The notes beneath the pieces are model-generated. The model searched no databases. It was not told the DNA's origin and saw only the letters and a program-made list of their open reading frames with translations. Shown piece by piece: positions 43,001 through 52,203 of a stretch of 64,000 bases of DNA; position 1 is the first letter of the stretch, and every line of letters starts with the position of its first letter. The translations under genes were made by a program, and so were the position numbers. The DNA comes from Alphaproteobacteria bacterium (GTDB lineage: Bacteria; Pseudomonadota; Alphaproteobacteria; Micropepsales; Micropepsaceae), in the NCBI GenBank assembly GCA_019241645.1, contig JAFAWQ010000022.1, positions 159,201 to 223,200 of the forward strand, given 5' to 3'.

Positions 43001-43448
43001 GCGCGGTCTGCTCATCCAGGACACGGAATGAGGGTGGAATCTTAGCCTCGATTGGGAAGCGGCTCAGCAGGCGTTCGCAAAAGGAATGGATGGTTTGAAT
43101 TTTCAAACCGCCCGGCGTTTCCAGCGCAAGCGCGAACAACCGTCGCGCCTGCTTCAGACCGTCCCTGTCCCTAACGGGTGCGCCGATATCGGCGATTGCC
43201 GCGCCGAGCCTCGCATCGTCGAACATGGCCCATTCGCCCAGCCTTGCGAACAGACGCGCCTGCATCTCGGCCGCCGCCGACTTTGTATAAGTGAGGCACA
43301 GAATGCGTTCGGGCTTGGTGCCATCCAGCAGCAGGCGAGACACGCGATTGGCAAGCGTGTGCGTCTTGCCGGCCCCCGCGTTTGCCGAGACCCAGGCAGA
43401 ACGGCGCGGATCGGCCGCGGCGAGCGCATCTGTGTGTGATATCGTCAT
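40044..43448 (-). CDS. addA: Double-strand break repair helicase AddA
   Basis: Helicase-nuclease subunit of AddAB, which resects broken ends up to regulatory sites for RecA loading. 1134 residues: Walker A VSANAGAGKTHTLANRVSRL, UvrD-type motif II VLIDEAQDTSPEQW, motif III region FAVGDQKQSIFSFQGADPSE, motif V VMTVHGAKGLEADIVFLPDT and VI YVALTRARDRLYVCG. The C-terminal PD-(D/E)XK nuclease has VLALDFKTNRPPPDRL. ATG 43448 overlaps the addB stop; the N-terminal extension to 43481 lies in addB. Confidence 0.96.
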   Translation of the reverse strand: MTISHTDALAAADPRRSAWVSANAGAGKTHTLANRVSRLLLDGTKPERILCLTYTKSAAAEMQARLFARLGEWAMFDDARLGAAIADIGAPVRDRDGLKQARRLFALALETPGGLKIQTIHSFCERLLSRFPIEAKIPPSFRVLDEQTARDMIADAREQVLGQAGSGASKLAAAVAHIVTETSESRLHQILDAALGNNRRKMERFFSGLPKGDCALRELAERAHRVSQGDTVERIAEEFCAQAKAEAENLTSVVAWLATGGKTDRKLGSQLSAFSTRGFSTDAFRSLREAFCTTDGTARTKLASKGLCDASPSLAAYMAELAERYVAAEERCRAVRAALLADAALTLADAVREIYSAEKRARSALDYNDLISETLGLLERSDAAAWVLYKLDGGLDHVLIDEAQDTSPEQWRIVGRLTDEFFTGMATRDLFAKPRTIFAVGDQKQSIFSFQGADPSEFEVSRRRFSQLAQADFTDVRLQTSRRSAPEILEFVDAVFGEPAAREGLTSSADTIEHHPFRMDAKGRVEFWPAIKPAKTPEPDYWRPVDVASETSPVVQLAEKIAAKIRKWLDDGVRMPGHDRPIRAGDIMILMPRREPFATEIIRKLTQARVPVAGADRIRLRNEIAVMDLMALGHFALLPEDDLNLAALLRSPFIGLSEEELFTLANPRGGRSLWRELIDRRDELLSFTAAHAFLSDLLSRADYAPAYEFFAQSLNAADRRARMLARLGPEASDAIDEFLSLALEYEAANTASLQGFLHWIERADAEVKRDMERGRDQVRVMTVHGAKGLEADIVFLPDTTTLPDPPGRRGELLYQDDGVIFPIRNADACEAVSEAKEFARREALKEHRRLFYVALTRARDRLYVCGFENKNGIRDESWYRLAEAAMMKIGQKVTQSDGDIYALGKEIDEIDVRRGAVETSAPLPHWLRADPPAERGRPRLIRPSDDIADDEPATVSPVGLKHAQRFRRGLLIHSLLARLPEIAPEDRRTIALAFLAAQGEAAVEAAALTDSTLRVLNDPQFAPAFTPGSKGEIAIVADLPELGAGARVSGRIDRLAVTDAEVLALDFKTNRPPPDRLEGVPAIYIRQMALYRLALAKLFPRKQVNCALVWTEGPTLMLLPTDILDQEMARLAPA

Positions 43449-46438
43449 TCCTCGGGTTCTTCCCAGCCGGCCAGCGCCCATTCGCCGACCCGCGAAAGGT
43501 GGTCGTAGTCACCAGGCCGGTCCGACCGGAAGGGCATGACGCGCGGCAGGTACGGCATGTCGGGATCGCAATAGTCCGCGAGGCGAACACGTAGTTTAGC
43601 ATCGGCTTCCGCGATCAATTCAGTCGCATCCGCAATGACGCGGATTTCACCCGGCTCCGCACCTCCCCCGAACCGGATATAGATGAGTTGCGAAGCCGCA
43701 AGCGCGCCGACGGCGCCGAAGCCGCCGCCGGCTAGAATGGCTCCCTCCAACGGCAACTGAGGCGAAAGAAGCAGCTTTACCTGTTTTGGTGACGGAAGCT
43801 GTCCTGTCTTGTAGTCGACTACCGCAGCGGAACCGTCCTTAAGAACGTCGATGCGATCCGCGCGACAGCGCAATGTGAATTCTCCCGCCAGAGTGGAGAA
43901 CACGCGAGCTCCTTCGATCTCCAGATAGTATCTGGTGATTTCTACGCGCCGGACGCGTTCTTCCTCAGCGAACCAGCGCGCCGCGTTGATGAATCGCGGC
44001 TTCCACAATGCGATCGCCGCGGCCGGAAGGCTTGCCTCCGCGAACACCATATCAGCTATGGCGATGAGTCTCGCGTTGGCGTCAGCGGGAAGGGTTTGGG
44101 GAAACGCGCGGATAAATCTCTCCAGTGCATCGTGAACGGCGCTGCCCCGTTCCAGCGGTCCGACTTCCGAGTCCAACGGATCTATGGGCTTCAAACGAAG
44201 CACGTGCCTGGCGTAGATGGCGTAAGGATCGCGGAGCCACGTTTCAATTTCCGTTACCGAAAGGGACTTCGGACGACATTCGACGGGGGGGCACGGGCGC
44301 GGACGCGCCATCCGCTGCGGTGGCCCGACGGGCTGATCGCGTTGAATAGCGAGTGAGGCGTAGGATGTTTTCGGCTGGAGACTTTCCTCCAGATCGAGCC
44401 CTTTCGTGAACTGCTGCAACCGCTGCAGCCAGCGCGATGCCACCGTGGGAGCGCCGTCCGCCTTCAGCGCACGGGTCAGCAACACATTCTGGGCACAGGC
44501 GAGAGTCGCGAAATCGTGAGCGGCCAGTCCGATGCGCCGCTCCGGCGATTCCAATCCCAATTGCGCCCGCATGGGCCGCGACAACCATGGGTCCGAACTT
44601 GCCGTTCCCGGCCAGGTGCCTTCGTTCAGCCCGCCGAGGATGACGAGATCGAAGGTTTGCAATCTTGCTTCCAGAGGGCCCAGAATTGCGAGCCGCGGAT
44701 GTTTCCCATGAAGTGGACGCACGGCTTCCTGTTCCGCGAAGGAGCGAAACATCACCGGATATGAGCTGCTTTCGATCTCGGGCAAATCAGCAGCAGCTTC
44801 CGGGAGCTCACTCACCAAACGCGCGGCTATCTCTCCCGCCTGCTCGCGCCACAAACGCGATGCGCCGCCTTGCGTATCGCTCGCCGCCAGGGCTTCCGCA
44901 CAAGCCAGATGGGCACCGAGTACCCGCGGTAGTTCGACAGTACTCTGTGACAATGCGTCTTCGAGCGGCTGTAAGATCGTCCGAAGCGACTTGAACCAAG
45001 AGGCGAGCTCCGCACTGCGCCGAATCCCGGTTTCATTTTCGCGTTCGCGCGCTCGGTTGAGCGCCGCGGCAATCGCCCGTTCTATGCCGCCAAGACCAGC
45101 GTTTGGCCGCGGCCCTCGCAAGCAGTCGCGATCGAGCTGGCGCGCCCGGCGCCGGAAATCGGCCGGAACTTGTCCGCCTGCCGCCAGGGGATGCTTCAGC
45201 AGCGCGAGCAATGGCACGGGTGCAAACTTCTCGGCTGCGGCTTCCGCCATGAGGCTCAGAAATGTTCCGGGCGGGGTGTTGGCCAGCGGACAACCCGCGG
45301 AATCGTCGATCTCGATATTCCAACGGCGCATTTCGGCCGCTACGCGGCGAGCAAGGCTGCGATCAGGCGTGACAAGTGCCGCGGTGCGGCCCGGCGTCTC
45401 CAGAGCGTGGCGCAACATCAGCGAAATGGCCGCAGCTTCCTCGCCTGAATGCGCCGCCTCGACCAGCGACAGGCCCTGAAGCCCGTCCCTGATTTCGCCG
45501 GTGCCGCGCTCGGCGATCGCGCGCCATGCATCGGTGGTCGGCGCCGGCCGAAGTATCTCGCGTATGAGACTCTCGCGGGCATCCGATCGCGGCGATGAAT
45601 CGAAATCGGACACGTCGCTTCGCTGCAAACCAATCCGCTGCAGCAATTGCTTCAGCCCAAACTGTGGATGGCCGGGATCGAGGGCGTTCCAACTTTCCTC
45701 ATCGAGGCCCTTGTCCAGACCTGGCAAAACAACAAAGCCATTGGGCAGGGCGGCGATTGCTTTCAGCAATTCCGCTGTCGCTGGAATGCTGCCGGTCGAG
45801 CCCGCAGCAACGACAAGGCCCTGAGTCGGGTCCTCACTCAGCCGCCTGGCGAGAGAGCGCAGCGCCAAATCCCGCCGCGCCGCAGGGTTCATCTTGGCTT
45901 CCGCGGCCAGAAGGCGCGGCCATTGATCGCGCAGGATTTGCAGGAAATCTTTTACGTCCGACCAATGTTGGCTGAAGGCCTCCGGCACGAGCATGTCGAG
46001 GCCAGTGAGATCGCAGCCTTGGGTTTCCACTTCGTCCACGAAGCGAGCCAGCGCGCGAGACATCGACACAGCCTGCGCGAAAGGCAGATGCTCGCCCTGT
46101 TGTTTGCGGCGCCACCTTTGAACGAGAGCCGCCAGCAGTAAGACGCGACGGAGTGGCGAAATGGCGGGAGGCAGGGTAAGGGCGGCCGCGCCCACATCGA
46201 ATAGAAAATCCTCTTCCTCGACGTCTCCCAATGGACGCGAATTCGGCAGCAAGGCGCTGCCTCCGAGAAGGCGCGCGAACGTTTCATTGAGCGTGCGCGC
46301 GGCCCGCCGGGTGGGCAGGTATAGCGTGACGTCTGCCAGCGCAAGCGGATCGCGCTCGGCGCCGGTTCGCGCGATCAGGCTCCGTGCAAGCGTTGTTGTG
46401 AAGGAAGCGCTGGCCGGGATTGTGTAGACGCTGGCCAT
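43445..46438 (-). CDS. addB: Double-strand break repair protein AddB
   Basis: Partner of AddA, 997 residues, of the alphaproteobacterial AddB type. The N-terminal helicase-like region lacks a working Walker A (LYLPTRRAARTLNETFARLL in its place). The C-terminal nuclease domain has SVTEIETWLRDPYAIYARHV, then DRIDVLKDGSAAVVDYKTGQ, with the PD-(D/E)XK Asp and Lys. ATG 46438 (MASVYTIPAS) leaves four bases after the preceding murU stop; an ATG at 46456 would add six residues. Confidence 0.94.
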   Translation of the reverse strand: MASVYTIPASASFTTTLARSLIARTGAERDPLALADVTLYLPTRRAARTLNETFARLLGGSALLPNSRPLGDVEEEDFLFDVGAAALTLPPAISPLRRVLLLAALVQRWRRKQQGEHLPFAQAVSMSRALARFVDEVETQGCDLTGLDMLVPEAFSQHWSDVKDFLQILRDQWPRLLAAEAKMNPAARRDLALRSLARRLSEDPTQGLVVAAGSTGSIPATAELLKAIAALPNGFVVLPGLDKGLDEESWNALDPGHPQFGLKQLLQRIGLQRSDVSDFDSSPRSDARESLIREILRPAPTTDAWRAIAERGTGEIRDGLQGLSLVEAAHSGEEAAAISLMLRHALETPGRTAALVTPDRSLARRVAAEMRRWNIEIDDSAGCPLANTPPGTFLSLMAEAAAEKFAPVPLLALLKHPLAAGGQVPADFRRRARQLDRDCLRGPRPNAGLGGIERAIAAALNRARERENETGIRRSAELASWFKSLRTILQPLEDALSQSTVELPRVLGAHLACAEALAASDTQGGASRLWREQAGEIAARLVSELPEAAADLPEIESSSYPVMFRSFAEQEAVRPLHGKHPRLAILGPLEARLQTFDLVILGGLNEGTWPGTASSDPWLSRPMRAQLGLESPERRIGLAAHDFATLACAQNVLLTRALKADGAPTVASRWLQRLQQFTKGLDLEESLQPKTSYASLAIQRDQPVGPPQRMARPRPCPPVECRPKSLSVTEIETWLRDPYAIYARHVLRLKPIDPLDSEVGPLERGSAVHDALERFIRAFPQTLPADANARLIAIADMVFAEASLPAAAIALWKPRFINAARWFAEEERVRRVEITRYYLEIEGARVFSTLAGEFTLRCRADRIDVLKDGSAAVVDYKTGQLPSPKQVKLLLSPQLPLEGAILAGGGFGAVGALAASQLIYIRFGGGAEPGEIRVIADATELIAEADAKLRVRLADYCDPDMPYLPRVMPFRSDRPGDYDHLSRVGEWALAGWEEPEE

Positions 46439-46442
46439 CGCC

Positions 46443-47165
46443 TCAGGCCGGCGCAAGGTCCGCCAGAAAGGTCTCTGCCTCTTTTACGGCATCCGGCGTG
46501 CCCACATGCATCCACACGCCATCCAACCGCACACCGAACAGCCGTTTCTGCTCGATTGCCCTCTCCCAGAGTTGCAACAAGGGAAAGGCGCCACGCGGCG
46601 CATCGTCGAACAGGCGCGGGTGAATGATCGCGGCGCCGGGGTAGGCAAACGGCGATAGCAGCCCTTCTGGTACCGAGCTCAAATGTCCTTCCGCGTCCAT
46701 CAGGAAGTCGCCGCGGCCTTCGTAGCCCATCGCGGTAACAAGCGGAGCCATCAGCAGCAGTGAGTCCATCGTGTCAGAATTCCACCGCGCCTTCAGGCGC
46801 TCCAGCGCCCGCCCATAGCCTTCGGCCCAAATGGAATCGGAGTTGTGCAGAAAGAACGGCTCGCCTTCGAAATTCGGCAGCGCGCGCACGATCCCGCCGC
46901 CGGTGCCGAGAATGGCATCGGTTTCATCCGAAATGCGTATTTCGACATTGTCGCGCTTCGCAAGATGATCCCGCAGTTTGTCGGCGAAATAGTGGACGTT
47001 GACCACGATCGTCTTTACGCCTGCGTCCACAAGGCGGTCGATCGCATGGTCAATCAGTGCGCGGCCGGCGACCTTGACCAGGGGCTTGGGCGTATCATGG
47101 GTGAGGGGCCGCATGCGGGTGCCAAGGCCCGCCGCCAGTATCATCGCACGTGTTGGCCCGTTCAT
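46443..47165 (-). CDS. murU: N-acetylmuramate-1-phosphate uridylyltransferase MurU
   Basis: Nucleotidyltransferase of the peptidoglycan-recycling route that makes UDP-MurNAc directly from recycled MurNAc, bypassing the fosfomycin-sensitive MurA step. 240 residues: AMILAAGLGTRMRPLTHDTP with KPLVKVAG (the Rossmann nucleotide loop and catalytic Lys), NVHYFADKLRDHLAKR, EPFFLHNSDSIWAEG (metal Asp region) and DGVWMHVGTPDAVKEAE. ATG 47165 overlaps the amgK stop, supporting the pairing of kinase and uridylyltransferase. Confidence 0.9.
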   Translation of the reverse strand: MNGPTRAMILAAGLGTRMRPLTHDTPKPLVKVAGRALIDHAIDRLVDAGVKTIVVNVHYFADKLRDHLAKRDNVEIRISDETDAILGTGGGIVRALPNFEGEPFFLHNSDSIWAEGYGRALERLKARWNSDTMDSLLLMAPLVTAMGYEGRGDFLMDAEGHLSSVPEGLLSPFAYPGAAIIHPRLFDDAPRGAFPLLQLWERAIEQKRLFGVRLDGVWMHVGTPDAVKEAETFLADLAPA

Positions 47166-48274
47166 GCAGCCTCTCCAAGTGCCTGACGGCGTAGCTCCGC
47201 TGGAATCTTGCGGTCGTACCATTTCTTTAGCGCTGCGAGGGTTGGGTGCGCGAGATCGCGTTCGAGATATCCCCATACGCGTGGCAGGTAGGCGAGGTAA
47301 CGCGGCTTGCAATCGCGCTTGGCGAGTCGCGCGAAAATGCCGGCTATCTTGGCATTGCGCTGCGCTGCCATGATCGCGGCCTGGGCGAAATAAGAGTCCC
47401 GATCGAAAGGCCCGCTCCAGCCCATCGTTTCGGCGTAGCGCTCAAGCATAGCTTCCGCCAGCTCATGGGGCACATCCCGCCGCGCATCCTCGAGCAGTGA
47501 GATGACGTCATAACTGGCAGCGCCGGCCACCGCGTCCTGGAAATCGATCAGGCCGACGCGTGCGGCTCCTTCGCGCTGCGGAAGCCAGAACAGATTTTGC
47601 GCGTGATAGTCGCGATGCACGAACACGCGAGATCCGGTCAGCACAGGCCGCAATGCGTCGCGCCACAACGCCCTGTGTTCCTGCCGCTCCTCTTCGCTGG
47701 CAGCTTGCCCAAGCGCGAACGGAACGAACCATTCGGTCATGAGGTCGGTTTCGGCGAGCAAAGCCGTTTCGTCGTAGGCGTAGAGGGTCTTGCCCTCAGT
47801 CAATTCCCCGGGTGCAAATTCCCTGTGCAACGTCGCGAGAGCATCTATGGCGGCAGAGTAGAGCGCCTGCTCCTCGGACGCATATCCGTTTGACAAAACG
47901 CTGCCGTATAAATCATCGCCAAGATCTTCGATCAGAACGAAGCCGTTTTGGATGTCCGCCGCATACACTTCCGGCGCGCTCAGTCCGCGGCTGCGCAAGA
48001 AGCCGGCAGTCGCCACGAAACGTCCGCAGTCGGCGCCGGCCAGGCGTGCCACGGCATTGTAGCCAAGTTGCCGGCGTTCTTCCGGCGTTGCATCCGGCGG
48101 GCATTGCGCTGTTTCCGCATTTTGCGGTTGGTCCATCAGCATGGCCGATGTCGCGGCGCGACGAAGCCGAACGTAACGCCGGGTAGACGCATCGCCCGGC
48201 AGGGGGGACATTGTGGCATCGCCCCAACCCGCGCTCCGCAGGAACGAATTCATCGTCTCAAGCCGCTCAGACAT
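47162..48274 (-). CDS. amgK: N-acetylmuramate/N-acetylglucosamine kinase AmgK
   Basis: Aminoglycoside-phosphotransferase-fold kinase that phosphorylates the anomeric position of recycled MurNAc. 370 residues; SPLPGDASTRRYVRLRR forms the nucleotide loop, VFVHRDYHAQNLFWLPQ is the Brenner motif with catalytic Asp and Asn, and RVGLIDFQDAVAGAASYDV carries the metal Asp. ATG 48274 overlaps the tsaE end by eight bases. The long open frame to 48415 is inside tsaE. Confidence 0.9.
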   Translation of the reverse strand: MSERLETMNSFLRSAGWGDATMSPLPGDASTRRYVRLRRAATSAMLMDQPQNAETAQCPPDATPEERRQLGYNAVARLAGADCGRFVATAGFLRSRGLSAPEVYAADIQNGFVLIEDLGDDLYGSVLSNGYASEEQALYSAAIDALATLHREFAPGELTEGKTLYAYDETALLAETDLMTEWFVPFALGQAASEEERQEHRALWRDALRPVLTGSRVFVHRDYHAQNLFWLPQREGAARVGLIDFQDAVAGAASYDVISLLEDARRDVPHELAEAMLERYAETMGWSGPFDRDSYFAQAAIMAAQRNAKIAGIFARLAKRDCKPRYLAYLPRVWGYLERDLAHPTLAALKKWYDRKIPAELRRQALGEAA

Positions 48275-48749
48275 GATCGGCACTTTCGAACAAGCGCAGG
48301 CCCCAATCCGCTGGGCCGCTGAGAGCGGCAAAGCGAGCGTGTGGTCCGGCCGGTCCCAGTTCGACGTGCAGATGATCGCATGGCAAGCGCGAGCCCGCCC
48401 GCTCGGGCCATTCAATCAGGGCTGCGCCATGCGCCAATGCATCGTCCAGCCCGAGCTGCTCAACCTCGGACTCCGCCTCAATACGGTACAGATCGAAGTG
48501 ATCAACGGTCAGATCGGGCGTCGCGTAATGCTGCACAAGCGTAAATGTCGGGCTTGGCACGTCTTCCTTTATCCCCAGAGCCCGCAGGATGGCCCGTGCG
48601 AGAGTCGTTTTTCCGGAACCGAGATCTCCGGCAAGCGCGACAGCATCCCCCGGCCTGAGTGCAGCCGCGATGCGCGCGCCGAGTGCAACCGTCGCGGCCT
48701 CGTCCGCAAGCCTGAGTTCCCGCACAAAACCCTCGGATTTGCCCTTCAT
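48267..48749 (-). CDS. tsaE: tRNA t6A synthesis ATPase TsaE
   Basis: P-loop ATPase that supports the TsaBD complex in threonylcarbamoylation of tRNA A37. 160 residues: VALAGDLGSGKTTLARAILR is Walker A, VPSPTFTLVQHY the switch region, and VDHFDLYRIEAESEVEQLGL the Walker B-like segment, with LIEWPERAG near the end. ATG 48749 (MKGKSEGFVREL) chosen; ATG 48812 would add 21 residues of different character. First gene of the leftward operon. MtaB at 4.4 kb uses the t6A product as substrate. Confidence 0.94.
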   Translation of the reverse strand: MKGKSEGFVRELRLADEAATVALGARIAAALRPGDAVALAGDLGSGKTTLARAILRALGIKEDVPSPTFTLVQHYATPDLTVDHFDLYRIEAESEVEQLGLDDALAHGAALIEWPERAGSRLPCDHLHVELGPAGPHARFAALSGPADWGLRLFESADHV

Positions 48750-48859
48750 CGACAGGCTCTTAGCCCGCCATATTCGCTGCCGCAACGCAAGATGGCCGGG
48801 CGTTGATTCCACGTCATTGCTGCGACTAAGTGATTGTACCGCAAATGCCTGGAATTAGA

Positions 48860-50068
48860 ATGGAGCGAATTGTCATCATCGGCGCTGGACAGGCGGGCGC
48901 GCAGGCTGTTGCCACGCTCAGGGCAGAAGGTTGGGACGGCTCCCTCGCGCTGGTCGGGGACGAACCGTTTGCGCCCTATCAGCGGCCGCCGCTTTCCAAG
49001 GCGTATTTATCCGGCGCAATGGAGAGGGAGCGGCTGTTTTTGAAGGCGCGAGAGTTCTACCGGGAAGCCCGCTGCGAACTTTTGCTTGGCCACCCCGCGA
49101 CCGCAATCGATCGCATCGCGAAGCGTGTGCATCTGAAGGACAAAGGCGAACTGCCTTATGACAAGCTGCTGCTGGCGACGGGGACACGCGTGCGCCGCTG
49201 CTTGATCCCGGGAAGCGAACTTCCCGGCATTTTTTATCTGCGGGGCATTGCCGACGTCGATGCCATGCGGCCGCATTTCGCCACCGGTGCGCGACTGGCA
49301 GTGGTGGGCGGAGGATATATCGGGCTGGAAGTTGCCGCCGTGGCGCGCAAGCTGGGGCTTGAAGTGACGGTGTTTGAAGCGATGGACCGCGTCATGGCGC
49401 GCGCGGTCTCGCATCCGGTTTCGGATTTCTTTGCGCGCATTCACCAAGCGGGAGGTGTGCGGCTCCATCTGAAAATGCCGGTGCAGGCGTTCGAGGGCAA
49501 AGGCCGCCTGGAAGCCCTTCGCGCCGGCGGCGAGCGCCATGAGTTCGATCTCACCCTTATCGGCATCGGAGTCGAACCGAATGTGGAACTTGCGAAGGAC
49601 GCCGGGCTTCCCTGTGACGATGGAATTGTTGTCGACGATCATTGCAGGTGCGCTGGCGATCTCTCGGTGTTTGCCGCTGGAGATTGCACGCAACATACCA
49701 CCCGAGACGGTCGTTCGGTGCGCCTTGAATGCGTTCAGAACGCCATCGATCAGGCGAAACACGCTGCATTTGCGATGCTCGGCAAGCCGATTTCGTATCG
49801 CGAGGTGCCCTGGTTTTGGTCGGATCAGTACGATCTCAAACTGCAGATCGCGGGACTTGCGTGGCCGGGTGATCGGCTGGTGATGCGCGGCGATCCGGAC
49901 TCACGGAAGTTCGCCGTGTTCCATCTTCGAAATGGGGTGATCGGGGCAGTCGAAGCAGTGAATGCGGCGCCGGAATATCTGATGGGACGCAAGCTGATTT
50001 CGGATGGAACAGTAGTTTCCCCCGAGCGGCTTGCGGATACCTCTGTTCCCATGAAAAACATCGCGTGA
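48860..50068 (+). CDS. Ferredoxin reductase, FAD/NAD(P)H-dependent
   Basis: 402-residue class of rubredoxin/putidaredoxin-type reductases that pass electrons from NAD(P)H to a 2Fe-2S ferredoxin. FAD loop [36 protein letters not shown] (substrate-side motif of this group), NAD loop [20 protein letters not shown], the second FAD motif [12 protein letters not shown] and the C-terminal [17 protein letters not shown] that faces ferredoxin. The next gene is a matching ferredoxin, so the pair probably feeds a monooxygenase; none is in the window. ATG 48845 is an alternative start. Confidence 0.92.
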   Translation: MERIVIIGAGQAGAQAVATLRAEGWDGSLALVGDEPFAPYQRPPLSKAYLSGAMERERLFLKAREFYREARCELLLGHPATAIDRIAKRVHLKDKGELPYDKLLLATGTRVRRCLIPGSELPGIFYLRGIADVDAMRPHFATGARLAVVGGGYIGLEVAAVARKLGLEVTVFEAMDRVMARAVSHPVSDFFARIHQAGGVRLHLKMPVQAFEGKGRLEALRAGGERHEFDLTLIGIGVEPNVELAKDAGLPCDDGIVVDDHCRCAGDLSVFAAGDCTQHTTRDGRSVRLECVQNAIDQAKHAAFAMLGKPISYREVPWFWSDQYDLKLQIAGLAWPGDRLVMRGDPDSRKFAVFHLRNGVIGAVEAVNAAPEYLMGRKLISDGTVVSPERLADTSVPMKNIA

Positions 50069-50082
50069 ATGCCGGAACACGC

Positions 50083-50403
50083 ATGCCGAAGATAAAATAC
50101 ATCGAACACAGCGGCAGAGAGCATGAGGCCGATGTGCCGGTCGGCTGGTCTGTGATGGAAGGCGCGGTCAAAAACCTGATTCCCGGCATCGACGCAGATT
50201 GTGGGGGCGCCTGCGCCTGTGCCACCTGCCAGGTCTATGTCGACCCGGCATGGTTATCGAAATTGCCACCGAAATCCGACATGGAGGAAACCATGCTCGA
50301 TTTCGCGCAGGAACTGCGACCAAACTCGCGTCTCTCCTGCCAGATCAAGGTGACGCCTGAGCTCGCTGGGCTCATCGTGCAAATGCCCAAATCCCAGCAC
50401 TAA
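50083..50403 (+). CDS. 2Fe-2S ferredoxin (putidaredoxin/adrenodoxin type)
   Basis: 106 residues with the cluster ligands in [17 protein letters not shown] (C-x5-C-x2-C) and LSCQI (fourth Cys). [20 protein letters not shown] and [11 protein letters not shown] are characteristic of the adrenodoxin branch used with P450s and similar oxygenases. An in-frame GTG at 50065 overlaps the reductase stop; ATG 50083 gives the family N-terminus. The stop overlaps the convergent transferase gene. Confidence 0.95.
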   Translation: MPKIKYIEHSGREHEADVPVGWSVMEGAVKNLIPGIDADCGGACACATCQVYVDPAWLSKLPPKSDMEETMLDFAQELRPNSRLSCQIKVTPELAGLIVQMPKSQH

Positions 50404-51293
50404 CTCAAGTTTGGAAAAGCCTCGACGAGCGCGGCCTTCAGCGGATCAAGGAGGGGGAAATAGTCTGTTTCCGACCAGGTAATGTCGTCCAGATTGCCGG
50501 AGGCCGGGATTGGAAAAGGTTGAAACTCGCTGCGACCGACGGAAAGAAAGTAATCCGTGAACTTCCAGCTGAAACTGCGGCGCTGCTCCCGTCCCGAAAT
50601 CCAAATGTTAGGAATTTTAAGAGCGTCCGCTACAATAAGACCATGCAGACTTGTGGAAGCGATTCTATCGCATGCTGCGATTTTCAGTACTGTCGTTAAG
50701 CAGTCTGGGTGCCTGACATCGATCAAGGCACTGCGAGGGGTATGCGCGAGCACACGCTGAACAAAGCCCTCTTCAACCTGAGAGTGGTGCGGTATCAATC
50801 CCCAGGCATATTCCTTGGAAGAGGCCCGCTCGACCAATCGGTCGGCTAATAGACCAGGATCGCCAAGCGCAAGGTTTGTGGGAAGACGAAGCACATTGCG
50901 GGTGAGGGGCCCGCGTACCGCGCTGACCCTGAGGCATGGCAGGTCTGGAAAACTTATCGGAGTAATGATCCCTGTACCCCAGACGTGCAGAGCATCTCGC
51001 CGGTTGGCGAGCTGCGGCGATCTTGCGGCAGCTTGCAATATGCTTCCGATGCCTAACATGTCGGCGTGCGGAATCGGCGCCCGCTCCACGGGCCGGCCGG
51101 ATACCGCTCGAACAATCACCGGGGAAAGTTCGTCGCCAAAGTTGCTACCCTCGGGCCCGCGCCACCAGTGCATTTTTATCGGCGACATAGTCCCTTTTGG
51201 GCTTCTTTTCTTTACTGCGGTAGGGTCGCGCGGCTTTGCGGCGTGGCCTAGCAAGGATGCCATAGACGCCTGTACAGAGCGCAATTTCAGCAT
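50400..51293 (-). CDS. Polysaccharide pyruvyl transferase-like protein
   Basis: 297 residues. [19 protein letters not shown] resembles the NxGD nucleotide loop of polysaccharide pyruvyl transferases, GIGSILQAA and GTGIITP are conserved beta-strand-turns, [13 protein letters not shown] and LGDPGLLAD follow the family order, and [14 protein letters not shown] is the late His motif. Enzymes of this family add ketal pyruvate to surface glycans using PEP. The target glycan is unknown. GC content is somewhat lower than in the flanking housekeeping genes, consistent with acquisition. Confidence 0.8.
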   Translation of the reverse strand: MLKLRSVQASMASLLGHAAKPRDPTAVKKRSPKGTMSPIKMHWWRGPEGSNFGDELSPVIVRAVSGRPVERAPIPHADMLGIGSILQAAARSPQLANRRDALHVWGTGIITPISFPDLPCLRVSAVRGPLTRNVLRLPTNLALGDPGLLADRLVERASSKEYAWGLIPHHSQVEEGFVQRVLAHTPRSALIDVRHPDCLTTVLKIAACDRIASTSLHGLIVADALKIPNIWISGREQRRSFSWKFTDYFLSVGRSEFQPFPIPASGNLDDITWSETDYFPLLDPLKAALVEAFPNLS

Positions 51294-51460
51294 CTCGCGA
51301 CGGGCCCGTATGGTGTTTTTCTGCTTGTCATTCGGCTCTGGTGTGTTCGATACGTTGGGCAGTTCGCGCTGCGTTGCAAGCTAGGACGGAGTTCGCGCAT
51401 ATCTGGCGCACCCAACAGCCGACTTCTTATACCAGGCAGACTGGTGCAGCAAAAAATGGG

Positions 51461-52192
51461 ATGAAAGCAATGACCGGCCCGTTCCCTATTTCTGATTCTG
51501 TACCACTCAAGGTGAGGTTTGTTCGCGATGCAGGTTGGCTCCGCGAAAATTTGACAGATCTATGGGTGCCGGACTTGCCGGTTCACAAAACCATCGAAAA
51601 AATCGCTGATGAAACCAACCGCGTCGGCTCTCGGCCGCTTTGGGAGGGCTACCAAAAGATCGCAGGCTATCCGCGTTCAACGACAAAGGCCCGGCAGCCG
51701 GATCAGGTAAGGGTCAACCAGGAGGTGGGCCGCTTCTTCAGCTGGCTTGCGGGGAATCGCGCCGCCCCACAAATTGTGGAGATTGGGACGGCGTTTGGTA
51801 TTTCTGGCATGTATTGGCTGGCGGGCATCGGACAGGGGCACCTTTTCACATTCGATCCCAATCCGGATTGGACCGCGCTCGCACGGGACAACCTGAACTC
51901 AATATCGGACCGGTTCACCCTGACCGTCGACACCTTTGAGAATGCGGCACCAAGCCTGGTCCCCCACCGTGCCATCGACATCGCGTTCATAGACGGAATT
52001 CACATGCCCGACGTAGTTCACCGGCAACTGGAACTTATCAGGCCCATGATGAAACCGCACGGGCTTATTCTCTTCGACGACATCGGTTTTTCCGATGCGA
52101 TGAAGGGATTTTGGAATGAAATTGCCTGCTCGTCCGACGCGGTAGCGTCTGCAACGATCGGGCGGCGCATCGGAATTATCGAACTGGCGTAG
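51461..52192 (+). CDS. Class I SAM-dependent methyltransferase
   Basis: 243-residue methyltransferase resembling catechol/caffeoyl-CoA-type O-methyltransferases: QIVEIGTAFGISGMYWLAG is the SAM motif I, HLFTFDPNPDWTALARDNL motif II, and DIAFIDGIHMPDVVHRQLEL with GLILFDDIGFSDAM contain the acidic metal ligands. An N-terminal helical part (residues 1-80) may cover the substrate. ATG 51461 chosen; 51470 is also possible. Likely modifies a surface sugar or small molecule together with the neighbouring transferase; that is inference from position. Confidence 0.75.
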   Translation: MKAMTGPFPISDSVPLKVRFVRDAGWLRENLTDLWVPDLPVHKTIEKIADETNRVGSRPLWEGYQKIAGYPRSTTKARQPDQVRVNQEVGRFFSWLAGNRAAPQIVEIGTAFGISGMYWLAGIGQGHLFTFDPNPDWTALARDNLNSISDRFTLTVDTFENAAPSLVPHRAIDIAFIDGIHMPDVVHRQLELIRPMMKPHGLILFDDIGFSDAMKGFWNEIACSSDAVASATIGRRIGIIELA

Positions 52193-52203
52193 ATTGCGCG
52201 ATT